DNA of 64,000 nucleotides from positions 434,001 through 498,000 of the forward strand of contig NZ_CP157210.1 of the NCBI RefSeq assembly GCF_046736345.1. Reading direction: 5' to 3'. Positions 1-9,368 of the stretch are shown one piece after another. Source of the stretch: Hyphococcus formosus. GTDB taxonomy: Bacteria; Pseudomonadota; Alphaproteobacteria; Caulobacterales; Parvularculaceae. How positions within the stretch are numbered: position 1 is the first letter of the stretch; the number at the start of each line of letters is the position of its first letter. Both the position numbers and the translations under genes were made by a program. Under the pieces are notes generated by a model. That model was given only the letters and a program-made list of their open reading frames with translations. It did not search any database and was not told where the DNA came from.

Positions 1-3000
1 CCATCGCAACGCCGTCCCTTTCAGGAGCGTCGGGCGGATGACGCAGAGCGCCCCGAAGAAGATGTCATAGAAGGCTTTGCGTATCGCCGTTTACGCTTAG
101 ATACCGGCTCTGATACGCCTCAGGCGTGCCTACAATTTACCCAAGCGCTGGATGATAGCGGCAATACGAATTACGCGGATTTTGTTCGGATAACGCCGCA
201 GGAAGGCATAGCCATTTCAGTCGATGGTCAATCTTTGTGCTTAAACGGATTGGCTTTTGATAAAGATTACCGCGTGCGCCTGCGCAAAGGTTTGCCGAAT
301 GCGAACGGTGACCGGCTTGAACGCGCTGACGAAGTTGTCGTCGCCTTTGGAGATAAGCCGGCCTATGTCGGATTTGCGGGCGATGGTGTGATCCTACCCC
401 GGCTTGAGGCAGATGGTGTCGGCATCGAGACGGTCAATGTCGAAAAAGTTGAGATCACGGTTTACCGCGTATCGGATCGGTCTTTGGCCCGTAAAGACAT
501 CGTCGCGGGCGAAGCGACCGGTGCGGATCGTTATTCCTATGTGTGGGACCGTGAAGACGGAAAAGATGTCGGTGTTGAGGTTTGGAAGGGCGAATTGGAA
601 ACGCCCGGTGAAACAAACGAAACAACGACAACAGTTTTTGCCCTTGGCGCTGCACTCGATGAACTCGAGCCCGGAGCATATTTCCTCAATATAGCAGATG
701 TCTCTCCGGGTGCCGATAAAAATCGGAAAGCTGAAGCGTGGCGTTGGATTGTTTTCACCGATATGGCATTGACGACCTATTCCGGTACAGACGGCATGGA
801 TGTTTTTGTTCGCTCGATTACGTCTGCGCGCGCAATGGACGGGGTCGAATTAACACTCATCGCTGCCAATAATGAAATTCTGGCCAAGGCCGTGACAAAT
901 GCTGATGGCCGCGCGCGTTTTGATAGCGCCGCCGTGAATGGAGATCATCCGCTTACGCCTCGAATGTTGATGGCCTATGGGCCGCAGGCCGATTTTGCTG
1001 CGCTTGATCTAGAGCGTGCCCCATTGGATTTGTCTGACCGTAATATTGGCGGACGTTCCGCGCCCTCAAAAATTGACGGCTATGTATATCTTGATCGCGG
1101 TATTTATCGCCCGGGTGAGACAGTGCATGTGTCGGGCATGTTACGCGATGCGGCCGGTCGGGCAATCGACAATAGGCCAATTACAATTACGATCTATCGG
1201 CCTAATTCCACCGAAGCAGATGAGCGCCGTATCGAAGACCTGTCCGTTGGCGGATTTAGTTTTGATTACGATGTGCCGACGTCGGCACCGCGCGGTGTCT
1301 GGCGTATTGCGGTAAAAGCGGATGGCATTGAACGAACAATTGGCGATACGAGTTTCTCGGTTGAAGATTTCGTGCCGCAGCGCCTTGAAGTGAAACTCGA
1401 AGGCGATGAAAAAACGCCAATCCGTCCCGGCGATAAGCGCGAGCTGAATGTATCGAGCCGCTATCTTTATGGTGCGCCGGCAAGTGGTCTTGCGGTCGAA
1501 GCCGAAGCGCGGCTACGACTTGATCCGAATCCGTTCCCTGATTTTTCAAAATATCGCTTTGGTCCGGTCAATGGCCGTTTTGATGAGCGGTTTCTGACAC
1601 TTCCCAATACAACGACTGATGCCGACGGAAATGCAACAGTCGCAATAAACGTGGATAGCGCGCCCAAAAATTACGGCGCGCCATTGCGAGCCGATCTTGT
1701 TGTCGGTGTGGTTGAGCCTGGGGGGCGTGTGGTGCGTGAAAGTGCGCGTATTCCCGTGAGGCCGGATGACTTTTATCTCGGCTTGAAACTTTCCAATGAC
1801 GAACAAAGTTTCGGTCAAGACGAAGAGGTTGCTGTAAATGCGGTACTCTTGGACTGGGAAGGGAAACCTGTTGATGGCGAACTTGAATGGCGGTTAGTCG
1901 AAGAAGATTATTGGTTTGATTGGTATCGTGAGAATGGCAATTGGCGCTGGCGTCGGTCATTCCGGGATGTTTTGATCGCCGAAGGACGCGGGAAAACAAC
2001 GCCAGAGCAGATAGCGACCTTGATCAATCAACGGGTTGATCCGGGGACCTATCGATTGACTGTGTCACAAGCGGGCCAAAAGACAAAAAGCGATATTCGC
2101 TTCTACGTTGGTTGGCGTTCTTATGCCTCAGGTGCTGATACGCCGGATCAGGCGTCGATGACCCTTCAAACCGATAAAGTTGTTCCCGGTGGGCGCGCGC
2201 GTCTGTACCTCAACCCGCCTTATGCAGGCGAAGCAATCATCGCTATCGCGACAGATAAAGTGCATCTCGTTCAGCGCATGAAGGTCGAGAAAAAGGGCCG
2301 CGAGATCATTATCGATACTGACCCGAGTTGGGGTGCAGGATTTTATGTAATGGCCACGGTCGTCACGCCGCGTGATGCGGGTTCACGCCCGATCCCCCGC
2401 CGCGCAATGGCTGTTAGCTATGTTCCTTTCGATATGTCGGCGCGCAAGCTGTCGGTTCGGTTGGACGAGCCTGATGTTTTCCGGCCGCGCCAGAAACTTG
2501 ATTTGCCGGTTACGATCGAAGGCGCTGCGCCGGGGGCTGAGGTTATGTTGACGCTTTCCGCGGTCGACGAAGGTATCTTGCGATTAACGAAATTCAAATC
2601 ACCAGATCCGGTCGATTTTTATTACGGTAAAAAACGCCTGGGCGTTGCAATTCGTGATGATTACGGACGAATTCTTGACGCCAATCTCGGTGCGGCTGCG
2701 CGCTTTGGTGGTGACCAGTTGGGCGGTGAGGGGTTGACCGTAGTGCCGACAAAATCGGTCGCGCTTTATTCAGGTCTCGTCAAAGTCGGGCAGGGCGGAA
2801 AGGTTACCCTCCCTATCGATATTCCTGATTTCAACGGTGAATTACGGTTGATGGCTGTGGCCTGGTCGAAGGACAAGCTTGGCTCTGCGTCGGAGCCATT
2901 GACGGTCCGAGATCCTGTCCCGGCCGAATTGGCAATGCCGCGGTTCCTTGCACCGGGCGATCGGGCGTCTGCAACCCTGTTGATAGACAATGTCGATGGC

Positions 3001-4803
3001 GATGCCGGTGATTATCGTGTGTCTCTAACCGGTGAAGGCCCTGTAGAACTCTCCACCAGCGAGCTGTTCACGCTCGCCAAGGGGGAAAAGCAAACTAAGG
3101 TATTCTCATTCTCTACTGGCGAGGTTGGCATCGGGGCAATCAAGCTTGAGGTCGAAGGGCCGGGTGGATTTAGCGTCTCGCGGTCCTATCCGATCCAGTC
3201 ACGAACGCCTTATTTCCCCGTCACAGAAGTGCGCACCGCTGCACTAGACCCAGGCGAGCGGTTTGAAGTGACGAAGGCTGTTATCGATAGTTACGTGCCC
3301 GGATCAGCCGAGGTTGCGGTTTCATTCTCACGTTTGCGGGGTGTTGAGCCGGGCCCGCTATTAGATTCGCTTTATCGCTACCCTTATGGGTGCACGGAAC
3401 AACTGACGAGTTCGGCCTTCCCGCTCTTATTTGTCGATGTACTTGGCGGCCAGGTGGGGCGCGGGCCGGAACGTGCCGTAAGACCGCGCGTACAAGAAGC
3501 GATTAACAAACTCTTGAATCGTCAAAGTCCGGATGGAGCGTTTGGTCTTTGGCGGGTGAATGACCGCTGGGCCAATCCGTGGCTTGGTGCCTATGTCACA
3601 GACTTTATGTACCGCGCCAAAAATGAAGGTTATGCGGTTCCTACTGAAGCGCTGGATCGCGCATATGATTCGCTTGCGAGTATGGCGCGTTTTGATCGTT
3701 GGTATTTGACTAGTTATCAAACCAATGTGGCGCAGTTTGCAAACAACAATGACACGCGTGAATATTTGCGGCGTCGTTCTGCAGCATATGCGCTTTATGT
3801 CTTGGCGCGCGCTGGCCGAGCAGACCTTTCTGATCTGCGCTATTTCCATGATACCCTTTTGGACGATACGCCAAGCCCGTTAGCGCGGGCGCATATTGGT
3901 GCAGCGCTCGCTTTGATGGGTGATCGCGCGCGTGCAAATAGCGCGTTTACGAAAGCTGCCGATGCAGTCGGCTGGCAAAATCGTGGCGACTATTACCAAA
4001 GTAGCTTGCGTGATGTTGCGGGTGTGTTGGCTTTGGCCGTCGAAGCAGAACAGACTGATAAAACTGAGGCAATTGCCGAGAAGTTTGTCGGCCTGATGAA
4101 AGACCCTACATCAATGCATACGCAGGAAAAGGCATTTACGCTTTTGGCTGCGCAAGCGATGTTGCGTGATGGCGGGCCGATTATGTTGTCCGTAGACGGT
4201 GAAAAACTAGGTGACTTGCCGCCAGCGCCAAGCTTTACGCCAACGACTGCCTCACTCGAAAATGGTTTGACCTATAGCAATGATGGTCAAGACCAGATTT
4301 TCCGGTCACTCACTGTTTCCGGCTCACCGAAAAGTGCGCCTAGTGCCACTAGTCAGGGCTTCTCAATTACCAAACGGGTAGCAACACGCGATGGTCGCCC
4401 TGCAGATCTTGGAGCAGTCCGGCAGAATGATCGATTGGTTGTGGTTCTCAGCGGTACTGCTTCCGATCAACGTTTGCATCCGGCCGTTATCGCCGACCTC
4501 TTGCCCGCGGGTTTTGAGATCGAAACGGTGCTAGAGCCGAGCGATGCGGGAGGGCGGGGCAATAACGGCCCATATAAATGGATCGGTGAATTAACCCGGC
4601 CCAGAATTGCCGAAGCAAGAGATGATCGTTTTGTGGCTGCAGTCGATATTCGAGGCAATCAACGGTTCACGCTTGCCTATGTGGTCCGTGCAGTGACACC
4701 CGGTAAGTTCGTTATGCCCGGCGTGGTCATCGAAGATATGTACAAGCCGGGTGTATTTGCGCGCACTACCGTGGCGCAGGTTTCTATTGCGGCAGCAGAA
4801 TGA
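1..4803 (+). CDS. yfhM: alpha-2-macroglobulin family protein, 5' end off the window
   Basis: Bacterial alpha-2-macroglobulin, a periplasmic protease trap paired in many Gram-negatives with PBP1C. The frame is open from base 1, so the gene starts outside the window and its signal peptide and lipobox are not visible. The in-frame TTG at 235 is not the start, because family-like sequence precedes it. 1,600 codons remain, near the usual full length of about 1,650. The thioester motif CTEQ is intact (Cys codon 3391-3393, within YPYGCTEQ), so it is a thioester-type trap that could couple covalently to proteases. The region after it (about 3400-4200) is the alpha-helical thioester-containing domain. 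The stop overlaps the pbpC start (ATGA at 4800-4803), indicating translational coupling. Confidence 0.95.
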   Translation, partial: PSQRRPFQERRADDAERPEEDVIEGFAYRRLRLDTGSDTPQACLQFTQALDDSGNTNYADFVRITPQEGIAISVDGQSLCLNGLAFDKDYRVRLRKGLPNANGDRLERADEVVVAFGDKPAYVGFAGDGVILPRLEADGVGIETVNVEKVEITVYRVSDRSLARKDIVAGEATGADRYSYVWDREDGKDVGVEVWKGELETPGETNETTTTVFALGAALDELEPGAYFLNIADVSPGADKNRKAEAWRWIVFTDMALTTYSGTDGMDVFVRSITSARAMDGVELTLIAANNEILAKAVTNADGRARFDSAAVNGDHPLTPRMLMAYGPQADFAALDLERAPLDLSDRNIGGRSAPSKIDGYVYLDRGIYRPGETVHVSGMLRDAAGRAIDNRPITITIYRPNSTEADERRIEDLSVGGFSFDYDVPTSAPRGVWRIAVKADGIERTIGDTSFSVEDFVPQRLEVKLEGDEKTPIRPGDKRELNVSSRYLYGAPASGLAVEAEARLRLDPNPFPDFSKYRFGPVNGRFDERFLTLPNTTTDADGNATVAINVDSAPKNYGAPLRADLVVGVVEPGGRVVRESARIPVRPDDFYLGLKLSNDEQSFGQDEEVAVNAVLLDWEGKPVDGELEWRLVEEDYWFDWYRENGNWRWRRSFRDVLIAEGRGKTTPEQIATLINQRVDPGTYRLTVSQAGQKTKSDIRFYVGWRSYASGADTPDQASMTLQTDKVVPGGRARLYLNPPYAGEAIIAIATDKVHLVQRMKVEKKGREIIIDTDPSWGAGFYVMATVVTPRDAGSRPIPRRAMAVSYVPFDMSARKLSVRLDEPDVFRPRQKLDLPVTIEGAAPGAEVMLTLSAVDEGILRLTKFKSPDPVDFYYGKKRLGVAIRDDYGRILDANLGAAARFGGDQLGGEGLTVVPTKSVALYSGLVKVGQGGKVTLPIDIPDFNGELRLMAVAWSKDKLGSASEPLTVRDPVPAELAMPRFLAPGDRASATLLIDNVDGDAGDYRVSLTGEGPVELSTSELFTLAKGEKQTKVFSFSTGEVGIGAIKLEVEGPGGFSVSRSYPIQSRTPYFPVTEVRTAALDPGERFEVTKAVIDSYVPGSAEVAVSFSRLRGVEPGPLLDSLYRYPYGCTEQLTSSAFPLLFVDVLGGQVGRGPERAVRPRVQEAINKLLNRQSPDGAFGLWRVNDRWANPWLGAYVTDFMYRAKNEGYAVPTEALDRAYDSLASMARFDRWYLTSYQTNVAQFANNNDTREYLRRRSAAYALYVLARAGRADLSDLRYFHDTLLDDTPSPLARAHIGAALALMGDRARANSAFTKAADAVGWQNRGDYYQSSLRDVAGVLALAVEAEQTDKTEAIAEKFVGLMKDPTSMHTQEKAFTLLAAQAMLRDGGPIMLSVDGEKLGDLPPAPSFTPTTASLENGLTYSNDGQDQIFRSLTVSGSPKSAPSATSQGFSITKRVATRDGRPADLGAVRQNDRLVVVLSGTASDQRLHPAVIADLLPAGFEIETVLEPSDAGGRGNNGPYKWIGELTRPRIAEARDDRFVAAVDIRGNQRFTLAYVVRAVTPGKFVMPGVVIEDMYKPGVFARTTVAQVSIAAAE

Positions 4804-6854
4804 AATTGACGTTACCCAAAATAGGTAAGTGGCGGCGACACCGAATGATTGTTCCGGTAATCGCCGTCCTTACCATTTTGGTCGCGCTCGATACTCTTTT
4901 TCCGCCTCCACTAGAGCGCGCAGAAAATGTGTCGCCGCTTGTGCTTGATGTTCACGGTGAGTGGCTACACGCATTTTCTGCAAGTGATGATCGCTGGCGT
5001 TTCCGCGCTGACTTAGATGAGGTCGACCCGGTATTCGTCGAGCGGCTTTTAATGATCGAAGACAAGCGATTTTATAATCATATCGGCGTGGATTTTCGTG
5101 CGGTACTACGTGCCGCGACTTCTTCGGCCAGAGCTGGCCGCATTGTTTCTGGCGCTTCGACGATAACAATGCAAACGGCCAGATTGCTTGAGCCGCGACC
5201 TAGAAATATCGGGTCAAAAGCTGTTGAAATGATCCGCGCTCTGCAGATCGAGCGTCGGTTGACGAAACGAGAGATCCTTGAGCTTTACCTGACCCTTGCG
5301 CCCTATGGCGGCAATATCGAAGGCGTTCGAGCGGCAAGTCGTTTTTATTTTGATAAAGACCCGATCCGATTGACCGATGCGGAACAGGCGTTGCTCATTG
5401 CATTGCCGCAATCACCTGAGGTTCGTCGCCCGGATCGGCGGCCTAAGGCAGCCAGAAAAGCACGCGCTGAAATTCTTCAAAAGCTTGCGGACGCGGGTGC
5501 AGTCTCGGCGAAATTGAGGGATGAAGCGAATGCGGCAGTTTTGCCTCAGAACCGACACCCGTTACCGAAAGTCGCCTATCACGCGGCATACAGACTAAGT
5601 TCAGCCTCACACGGCTATGTCGTGCGCTCAACATTGAATGCTCGTTTGCAAAAACAGGCCGAGGCGATGGTCGCAGCCTATGTTGATAAATATGATGATG
5701 GCGCGACGGCTTCGTTAATTTTAATCGAAAATGAAAGCCGCGCTGTACGTGCACTTGTGGGGTCGTCGGGCCTTGATGCAAAAGGCGGTTGGATTGATCT
5801 GACCGCAGCAGCGCGGTCGCCGGGCTCGGCGCTAAAGCCCTTTATTTATGGGCTTGCTTTTGAAAGTGGTTTGGCAAGCGCAGACACAATCATAGAAGAC
5901 ATGCCGCGCGCATTTGGCGATTATGCACCAGAGAATTTCGATCAAACCTTTCGCGGCGAGGTCCATGTTCGAGAAGCCTTGCAGCATTCATTGAATGTGC
6001 CGGCCGTGCGGACGTTAGACCGCATTGGTGCTGGCCGATTCGCATCCGTATTGCGGGCGTCAGGCATTAATCTGCGTACGCCAGATCGGGCTGATAAATC
6101 ATCCGGACTTGCGCTGGCTCTAGGTGGTGCCGGTGTTACTGCGCAGGAGCTTGCGATGTTATATGCCGGGCTCGCAACCGATGGGACAGTTCTGCCGTTG
6201 CAGTGGACCACGGATGAAAAGCGCGAAGCCAAACCTTATCGATTATTTTCAGAACCGACCGCCAAAAAAGTCAGTGCGATTCTGGCCGATGCCCCTGCAC
6301 TTGAAGGTCGTGCACCAGCAGCACTTTCACAAAAGGCATTGAAGGTCGCGTTTAAAACGGGAACGTCATATGGCTTTCGCGATGCTTGGGCGGCTGGCCA
6401 TGCGGGCGGATATACGGCGATCGTCTGGGTCGGGCGAGCGGATGGCGCGCCGAGGTCCGGCGCTACGGGGCGGAATACAGCTGCGCCGCTATTGTTTGAC
6501 ATATTCGATATGATCGAAGCCGAGGGCGCGCAAAATGGCCCGAACCAGCTTAACGATGATCCCGCCTTGGTGATGGCCAGGTTTGACCGGCCTACCTATC
6601 AATCGCCGCCACAGATCATATTTCCGCGCAGCGGCGTTGAAATCTTCATGGGGAGTGCTGATCGTGGATTTGCATTGGCAGCCCGCGGTGGAGGTGGCGA
6701 CTATCGATGGTATGTAAATGGCGACCTCATAAAACCTGACAGATCAAATGGCAGGCATGTTTGGCATCCCGATACCCCAGGATTTTATGACGTGACCGTG
6801 GTCGATAGAACGGGAAACCAAGCCAAGTCTAAGGTCCGGGTTACTGCTGGATGA
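4800..6854 (+). CDS. pbpC: penicillin-binding protein 1C (bifunctional glycosyltransferase/transpeptidase)
   Basis: Class A PBP of the inner membrane that polymerises and cross-links peptidoglycan. A single N-terminal anchor covers about residues 16-34. The GT51 glycosyltransferase domain (about 50-230) has the catalytic Glu in EDKRFYNHIGVD (E87) and the GASTITMQ motif. The transpeptidase domain has SxxK at S343-K346 (SPGSALKP), SLN at 397-399 and KTG at 519-521. A C-terminal PBP1C-type beta domain covers about 590-684. All catalytic motifs are present, so it should be active. It sits in a three-gene operon with four-base overlaps on both sides. The neighbouring alpha-2-macroglobulin is its usual partner, suggesting joint defence and repair of the envelope. 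Confidence 0.95.
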   Translation: MKLTLPKIGKWRRHRMIVPVIAVLTILVALDTLFPPPLERAENVSPLVLDVHGEWLHAFSASDDRWRFRADLDEVDPVFVERLLMIEDKRFYNHIGVDFRAVLRAATSSARAGRIVSGASTITMQTARLLEPRPRNIGSKAVEMIRALQIERRLTKREILELYLTLAPYGGNIEGVRAASRFYFDKDPIRLTDAEQALLIALPQSPEVRRPDRRPKAARKARAEILQKLADAGAVSAKLRDEANAAVLPQNRHPLPKVAYHAAYRLSSASHGYVVRSTLNARLQKQAEAMVAAYVDKYDDGATASLILIENESRAVRALVGSSGLDAKGGWIDLTAAARSPGSALKPFIYGLAFESGLASADTIIEDMPRAFGDYAPENFDQTFRGEVHVREALQHSLNVPAVRTLDRIGAGRFASVLRASGINLRTPDRADKSSGLALALGGAGVTAQELAMLYAGLATDGTVLPLQWTTDEKREAKPYRLFSEPTAKKVSAILADAPALEGRAPAALSQKALKVAFKTGTSYGFRDAWAAGHAGGYTAIVWVGRADGAPRSGATGRNTAAPLLFDIFDMIEAEGAQNGPNQLNDDPALVMARFDRPTYQSPPQIIFPRSGVEIFMGSADRGFALAARGGGGDYRWYVNGDLIKPDRSNGRHVWHPDTPGFYDVTVVDRTGNQAKSKVRVTAG

Positions 6855-7588
6855 TGCGACGAAGCTTTATCGCGGGGGCAATAGCCAGTTCCGTTTCGCC
6901 GGTATGGGCAAATAGGGCAGTCGCATTATCGGGTGACCGCTTCATCATGCAGGATCAAGAATTTCAGCTAGCTGATGTTGCTGCACCGGGGTTGTTTACG
7001 CTGCAACAAAATCAAAGCGCATATTTTGACGATGCGAAATCTGCTTTGACGGACCTCTTATCGGCACCGCTAGAAATTCGGGACTGCATGCCGAAAAGTC
7101 GATGGGGTGTAAGGCGCGTAATCGTTCGGTCTGGCGGAGCGACATTGCAGGAACGTTTAGTCACGCGCGGCGCGTGCCGGGTTCGTCCAGAAAGCGGTGA
7201 GTATGATTTCATTCGCGGGCTTTTAGCGTTGGAAGATGAGGCGCGAAAAGCGCAGCGTGGTTTGTGGTCGTTATCGACCTATGCACTCTCAACCGCCGAC
7301 TCAGCTAACTATAAAATCGGATCCTATGCGATCATCGAGGGGATACCGCGCCGCATTGGAAAATATGGTAGCCGCCTATTTATCAACTTTGGCGACGATT
7401 TCCGAGAAGATTTTACTGCGAGTGCAACAAGCACCAATCACCGCAAGTGGAAAAATATTGGCATTGATTTCAATGCCTTAGAAGGCCGTATGATCCGCGT
7501 GCGGGGGTGGGTAGAGTCGATAAATGGGCCGTCTATCGATCTGCAGCATCCGCTGCAGATCGAAACTCTTGATGGCGAGCCAGTTTAG
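6851..7588 (+). CDS. exported thermonuclease-like (SNase fold) protein, probably degenerate
   Basis: The 245-residue protein has a Tat-like N-terminus (MMRRSFIAGA followed by small hydrophobic residues and a likely cleavage after VWA). It has the layout of a staphylococcal-nuclease domain: LADVAAP corresponds to the RLxGIDAPE strand, SRWGVRRV to the DRYGR strand, and the LVTRGACRV and AQRGLWS segments follow. By eye, the usual catalytic Arg, Asp and Glu positions of the first motif are Gln, Ala and Gly, so nuclease activity is doubtful. About 90 C-terminal residues form a second beta-rich part, possibly OB-like. The start overlaps the pbpC stop by four bases. Function unknown; envelope location is inferred from the leader and operon. 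Confidence 0.7.
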   Translation: MMRRSFIAGAIASSVSPVWANRAVALSGDRFIMQDQEFQLADVAAPGLFTLQQNQSAYFDDAKSALTDLLSAPLEIRDCMPKSRWGVRRVIVRSGGATLQERLVTRGACRVRPESGEYDFIRGLLALEDEARKAQRGLWSLSTYALSTADSANYKIGSYAIIEGIPRRIGKYGSRLFINFGDDFREDFTASATSTNHRKWKNIGIDFNALEGRMIRVRGWVESINGPSIDLQHPLQIETLDGEPV

Positions 7589-8655
7589 GCGGCCGCGTTA
7601 GCTGCGGCCGTTTTCTTTTTGAGAACGCTTTCAATTTCTTCAATCGCCTTGCCGAGATCGACATCACGAACGGCTGCAACTTCGCGAGCCATGCGGTCCA
7701 GCGCCGCTTCGAACAATTGGCGTTCAGAGTAACTCTGTTCTGGTTGGTCATCACCGCGATAAAGGTCACGAACAACCTCAGCCACGAGTTTCATATCGCC
7801 AGAATTGATTTTCGCGTCATATTCCTGGGCGCGACGGCTCCACATTGTCCGCTTGATCCGTGCACGTCCCTTGAGTAGGGTGATTGAATCCTTGACCGTC
7901 TTTTCGTCGGAAAGTGGGCGCATGCCCGCAGCTTTTGCTTTGCCGGTCGGAACGCGCAATTTCATTTTTTCCTGATCGAAATCAATCACGAACAATTCAA
8001 TCGCAATCCCAGCGACCTGTTGTTTTTCAAGATCAATGATGCGGCCTACGCCATGGGCCGGGTAAACGATCTTGTCATTGACTTTGAAATCCTGCTTCGC
8101 AGTTTTTGACGCGGACGCATCTTCGGATGCTGCGGCATCAGCCTGCGGCGCATCCTTGGGAGGTGTCGTTGTCGGTGTTGGGATTGACGCAGCGAGCTGA
8201 GTCTTTCTTGGTGCCTGACCAACATTCACCGGACGCGGACGTGCCGGTTTTGCTTTTTCGGCTTTGGCTTTGGTTTTTTTGGTTGTTGCGGTTTTTGTAG
8301 CGGTACTCTTTTTCACTGTTGCTTTTTTTGTTGTCGTTGTCTTTTTCGCCGCGGTTTTTTTTGCGGCGGGTTTGGCGGTTGCGGCCTTTTTGGTGGTCGC
8401 TTTTTTAGTGGGGGTCGCAGCTTTTGTCGCGGTTTTTTTGGCAGTTACCTTTTTGGCTGCCGATTTTTTGGTGGCAGTTTTTTTCGTAGCTGTTGCTTTA
8501 GCGGCAGTCTTTTTCGCAGCCGGCTTTTTTACGGCTTTTTTCTTAGTGGTTGTTGAAGCGGTTTTTTTCGTCGCCGCTTTCTTTGCGGTGGTTTTCTTCG
8601 CCGTTGTTTTTTTCTTTACGGCCTTCTTGGCCGTGGTTGTTGCTTTTGTCGCCAT
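7585..8655 (-). CDS. carD: CarD family transcriptional regulator with a long lysine-rich N-terminal tail
   Basis: CarD/CdnL proteins bind the RNA polymerase beta subunit and stabilise the open complex at promoters. Here the CarD domain covers about residues 189-350 (starting FKVNDKIVYPAHGVGRI). Residues 1-138 are almost only Lys, Ala and Thr in AAKK/TKK repeats, like a histone H1 tail, and residues 139-188 are a Pro/Ala-rich linker. At 356 residues it is about twice the size of a bare CarD. The tail probably binds DNA without sequence specificity. The last four bases overlap the convergent nuclease gene. The gene lies downstream of fdxA on the same strand but is separated by 301 bases, so it likely has its own promoter. 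Confidence 0.93.
   Translation of the reverse strand: MATKATTTAKKAVKKKTTAKKTTAKKAATKKTASTTTKKKAVKKPAAKKTAAKATATKKTATKKSAAKKVTAKKTATKAATPTKKATTKKAATAKPAAKKTAAKKTTTTKKATVKKSTATKTATTKKTKAKAEKAKPARPRPVNVGQAPRKTQLAASIPTPTTTPPKDAPQADAAASEDASASKTAKQDFKVNDKIVYPAHGVGRIIDLEKQQVAGIAIELFVIDFDQEKMKLRVPTGKAKAAGMRPLSDEKTVKDSITLLKGRARIKRTMWSRRAQEYDAKINSGDMKLVAEVVRDLYRGDDQPEQSYSERQLFEAALDRMAREVAAVRDVDLGKAIEEIESVLKKKTAAANAAA
7590..7620 (+). terminator. intrinsic terminator of the yfhM-pbpC-nuclease operon, inside the carD 3' end
   Basis: A perfect 7-bp stem CGGCCGC/GCGGCCG (7590-7596 and 7604-7610) with a 7-base loop is followed by TTTTCTTTTT. It begins two bases after the nuclease stop codon. On the other strand the same bases encode the Ala-rich C-terminus of CarD and its preceding Lys codons. 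Confidence 0.85.
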
Positions 8656-8956
8656 GACTAACCTTGTGCTCGATTGGTCGGCCTAAGGCCGACGCTCGGG
8701 ATGTCAGGATTGCGAAGCGGCTGTCATCGGAAATCGTATTCCGAATTTCGATGCGCATTCGTCATTGCACTGCAACAGCAATCAATTCGGGCAATACAAC
8801 GGACCGAATTGATAATAAATTACAATAAGATGACGAGCTTTCCGAATGTTCCAGCTTAACGGTAAGTGCCGCGATGCTACCCATGATTCAGCTATGATAT
8901 TAGCACAAAATATCAACAGAAGCTATGGGGATATTTAAGGCCCTAAAATTTTGGAT
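8656..8956. other. 301-base intergenic region between carD and fdxA
   Basis: It holds the carD upstream region and the end of the fdxA unit, both on the minus strand. A 17-base palindrome lies at 8677-8693. The 61-codon plus-strand frame at 8674-8859 resembles nothing known and has no clear ribosome site. I saw no strong terminator for fdxA. Confidence 0.6.
8677..8693. promoter_or_regulatory. perfect palindrome in the carD 5' leader
   Basis: GTCGGCCT-A-AGGCCGAC, 8-bp arms around one base, ends 22 bases upstream of the carD ATG. As RNA it would form a compact hairpin just before the ribosome site; as DNA it could be an operator. The palindrome is certain, its role is inferred. Confidence 0.45.
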
Positions 8957-9295
8957 TTAGGATCCTTCGCCAGGCTTTTCACTGAAATATTTGTCGAATT
9001 TGCCTTCTTCTTCGGCTTTCGCGTCTGCATCAGGCATAGCGTCGATCTTTTCAGTGATATTTGGCCAAGCCGCCGCATATTTCGTGTTCATTTCGACCCA
9101 TTTGTCCGCGCCTGGTTCGGTGTCCGGGATAATGGCTTCTGCCGGGCATTCAGGTTCGCAAACGCCGCAATCGATACATTCGTCAGGGTGAATCACGAGC
9201 ATGTTTTCGCCTTCATAGAAGCAATCCACGGGACATACCTCTACACAGTCGGTGTATTTGCACATGATGCAGGCTTCGGTGACCACATAAGTCAT
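8957..9295 (-). CDS. fdxA: 7Fe ferredoxin (one 3Fe-4S and one 4Fe-4S cluster)
   Basis: A 112-residue low-potential electron carrier of the Azotobacter FdI type common in Alphaproteobacteria. By analogy with FdI, C9, C17 and C50 ligate the 3Fe-4S cluster and C21, C40, C43 and C46 the 4Fe-4S cluster. Further cysteines are C12 and C25. The acidic C-terminal extension (about 60-112) is typical of this subgroup. It belongs to the helicase - S4 - TerB - fdxA - carD gene order. Redox partner not evident from the window. Confidence 0.96.
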   Translation of the reverse strand: MTYVVTEACIMCKYTDCVEVCPVDCFYEGENMLVIHPDECIDCGVCEPECPAEAIIPDTEPGADKWVEMNTKYAAAWPNITEKIDAMPDADAKAEEEGKFDKYFSEKPGEGS

Positions 9296-9368
9296 AGTGC
9301 GGACGCTCCTTAATTCGCGCGGTTTTTGACTTTCTTACCCGCTACGCCGTCAGACGCAAGCAGTTGAA

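Noticed and set aside
235..237. TTG at 235 as the start of the alpha-2-macroglobulin gene
   Set aside because: The frame is open back to base 1 and the upstream residues read like the family N-terminal domain (QFTQALDDSGN), so the gene is cut by the window edge.
8250..8650. Short repeated units that could suggest a CRISPR or tandem repeat array
   Set aside because: The repeats are Lys/Ala/Thr codons inside an intact reading frame, without uniform repeats and spacers.
8264..8686. 140-codon plus-strand frame rich in Phe, Val and Ala
   Set aside because: It is the antisense of the CarD Lys/Ala/Thr tail; its composition follows from the AAG/GCC codon repeats and it has no ribosome site.
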